Below the pieces are notes generated by a model. That model saw nothing but the letters and a program-made list of their open reading frames with translations. It did no database searches and was not told the DNA's origin. From positions 124,001 through 188,000 of the forward strand of contig NZ_VFJE01000051.1 of the NCBI RefSeq assembly GCF_006385255.1: a DNA stretch of 64,000 nt, read 5' to 3'. Source of the stretch: Flavobacterium microcysteis (GTDB taxonomy: Bacteria > Bacteroidota > Bacteroidia > Flavobacteriales > Flavobacteriaceae). The translations under genes were made by a program, and so were the position numbers. Positions 63,076 through 64,000 of this stretch are shown here, in pieces (the first letter of the stretch is position 1; the number at the start of each line of letters is the position of its first letter).

Positions 63076-63987
63076 CTAATTCTTTACCGTCCAAAGGGAA
63101 CCGTTTTTAGTTGTCAGTTTTCCTAATTTCCCTTTAGCTGCAAGTTCATTTAAATGCTTTTCGCTTTCTGCTCTTGGTGTTCCAGAAAGTTCAGAAAATT
63201 CTTTTGCTGTCAAAGAAGGATATTTTGAAAAAAGCACTTCCCAATTTTTATGATATTCACTTTTGATAGCTTTTGAGTGAAGTTTTAAAATAGCGCTTTC
63301 ATACAAGGCGTATGGTTTTGAACCATAAACCATTTCTTTCTGTCCTGTTGCATCTATAAAAAAGATGGTTGGGAATCCTCTAACGCCATTTTGTTTTGCA
63401 AAATGCAAATCTTCCTCAAAAAGGACTTTAGCCTTACCATTAAAATCGGTTGTAAATTGTTGTACATCTAAACCCACTTTTTTAGCAGCCATTTCTAAGT
63501 TTTCCCACTTTGCAATATTCTTTTTTTGCAGGAAAACCATTTCCCGGATTTCTCTTAAAAATTGAATCGCTTTTTCTTTGCTCTGCATTTCTGCGGCTTT
63601 AAAAGCTATTGAAGGCGGATAAGAGGATTGTAAAGGATCTTCCAGCCACACATCACCATCAATTGGCATATCATAATAAACACTCACTTCGTCCCAATGA
63701 TGTGCAACATCAGAAGGTTTGCTGATACCACCGCTGTTGTAGCTCCAATCCGGAAGCAAACCACCCATTCGGTATTCAATTTCTATAGTATTGCCGTATT
63801 CCAATTTTAGTTTACGTAGTTGCGGTTCAATTCCCCAACAAGAAGAACAAATAGGGTCTGTAAAATAAATAACCTTGATAGGTTTTTCTGTGGTTTGTGT
63901 TGCAATTTTTCCTGATGTTGCATTATCGGATATTCCACAAATGCCCTCAACAGGATCGCATAATAAGGGATTGGTATTGTTTTCCAT
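63076..63987 (-). CDS. DsbA/SpxH-like thioredoxin-fold protein with winged-helix-like tail
   Basis: 303 residues, no signal peptide, so cytoplasmic. The active-site motif is DPICSSCWG (Cys47, Cys50) with cis-Pro in GVRGFPTIFF (about 205-215), the layout of the DsbA family and of the ClpXP adaptor SpxH/YjbH. The N terminus carries a second pair (LLCDPVEGICG, Cys10 and Cys17). The last ~50 residues (YPSLTAKEFSELSGTPRAES, then HLNELAAKGKLGKL) look like a winged-helix DNA- or protein-binding domain. Whether it acts as adaptor, oxidoreductase or regulator is open. The gene starts 13 bp from the window edge. Confidence 0.88.
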   Translation of the reverse strand: MENNTNPLLCDPVEGICGISDNATSGKIATQTTEKPIKVIYFTDPICSSCWGIEPQLRKLKLEYGNTIEIEYRMGGLLPDWSYNSGGISKPSDVAHHWDEVSVYYDMPIDGDVWLEDPLQSSYPPSIAFKAAEMQSKEKAIQFLREIREMVFLQKKNIAKWENLEMAAKKVGLDVQQFTTDFNGKAKVLFEEDLHFAKQNGVRGFPTIFFIDATGQKEMVYGSKPYALYESAILKLHSKAIKSEYHKNWEVLFSKYPSLTAKEFSELSGTPRAESEKHLNELAAKGKLGKLTTKNGSLWTVKN

Positions 63988-64000
63988 TTTTTTATTTGTT

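Overview
The window looks like a chromosome segment from a Flavobacterium-like member of the Bacteroidota (Flavobacteriaceae). It is AT-rich. Several proteins carry type IX secretion (T9SS) C-terminal sorting domains. Promoter-like sites follow the Bacteroidota pattern TTTG-N(17-20)-TAnnTTTG. There are LytS/LytTR two-component pairs and TonB-receptor-like barrels with a carboxypeptidase-regulatory N-domain. No rRNA, tRNA, CRISPR array, prophage or transposase gene was recognised. The species cannot be named from the sequence alone.

Layout. 1-4.4 kb: start of an RND efflux pump and its TolC-like channel, divergent from a LytS/LytTR pair. 4.4-7.3 kb: small envelope proteins, an SRPBCC protein and a possible small RNA at 6262-6392. 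7.5-12.7 kb: DUF2975 protein, small HTH regulator, ABC ATPase and a long ABC-permease/M1-peptidase fusion. 12.9-15.7 kb: aconitase. 15.7-19.4 kb: TetR-MFS efflux operon divergent from a DrrAB-like ABC exporter. 19.4-21.0 kb: MgtC-like protein and a degenerate polysaccharide deacetylase. 21.2-24.6 kb: a minus-strand cluster that I read as a copper-handling module (CNGKC protein, MbnP-like lipoprotein, MbnH/MauG-like di-heme protein, Cys-rich barrel). 24.8-28 kb: a seven-repeat T9SS cargo protein. 28-35 kb: DUF5694 protein, a MocR regulator with a GNAT enzyme, a T9SS protein, CPBP protease, HTH, methyltransferase and VOC proteins.

35-49 kb: TPR histidine kinase, a zinc-ribbon gene bracketed by hairpin-forming repeats, a second LytTR/LytS pair divergent from an outer-membrane receptor, an AraC regulator followed by a PDZ/hydrolase/seven-bladed FG-GAP protein, and a second receptor preceded by a 44-codon membrane ORF. 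49-53 kb: TPR protein, PAS-LuxR regulator and a YadA-head-like surface fibre. 53.5-57.6 kb: mprF followed by a tandem-domain virJ/acvB gene, a lipid aminoacylation and hydrolysis pair. 57.8-64 kb: a deacetylase lipoprotein, a second MocR regulator divergent from a GNAT gene with a MocR-type operator between them, a DHFR-like reductase, an exported erythromycin-esterase-like protein, and a DsbA/SpxH-like protein with a winged-helix-like tail.

The most unexpected non-coding content is a family of composite intergenic repeats (35.0, 45.8-46.2 and 58.65-58.8 kb) and related heptad repeats (37.0-37.9 kb). They sit directly against, or supply, stop codons of neighbouring genes.
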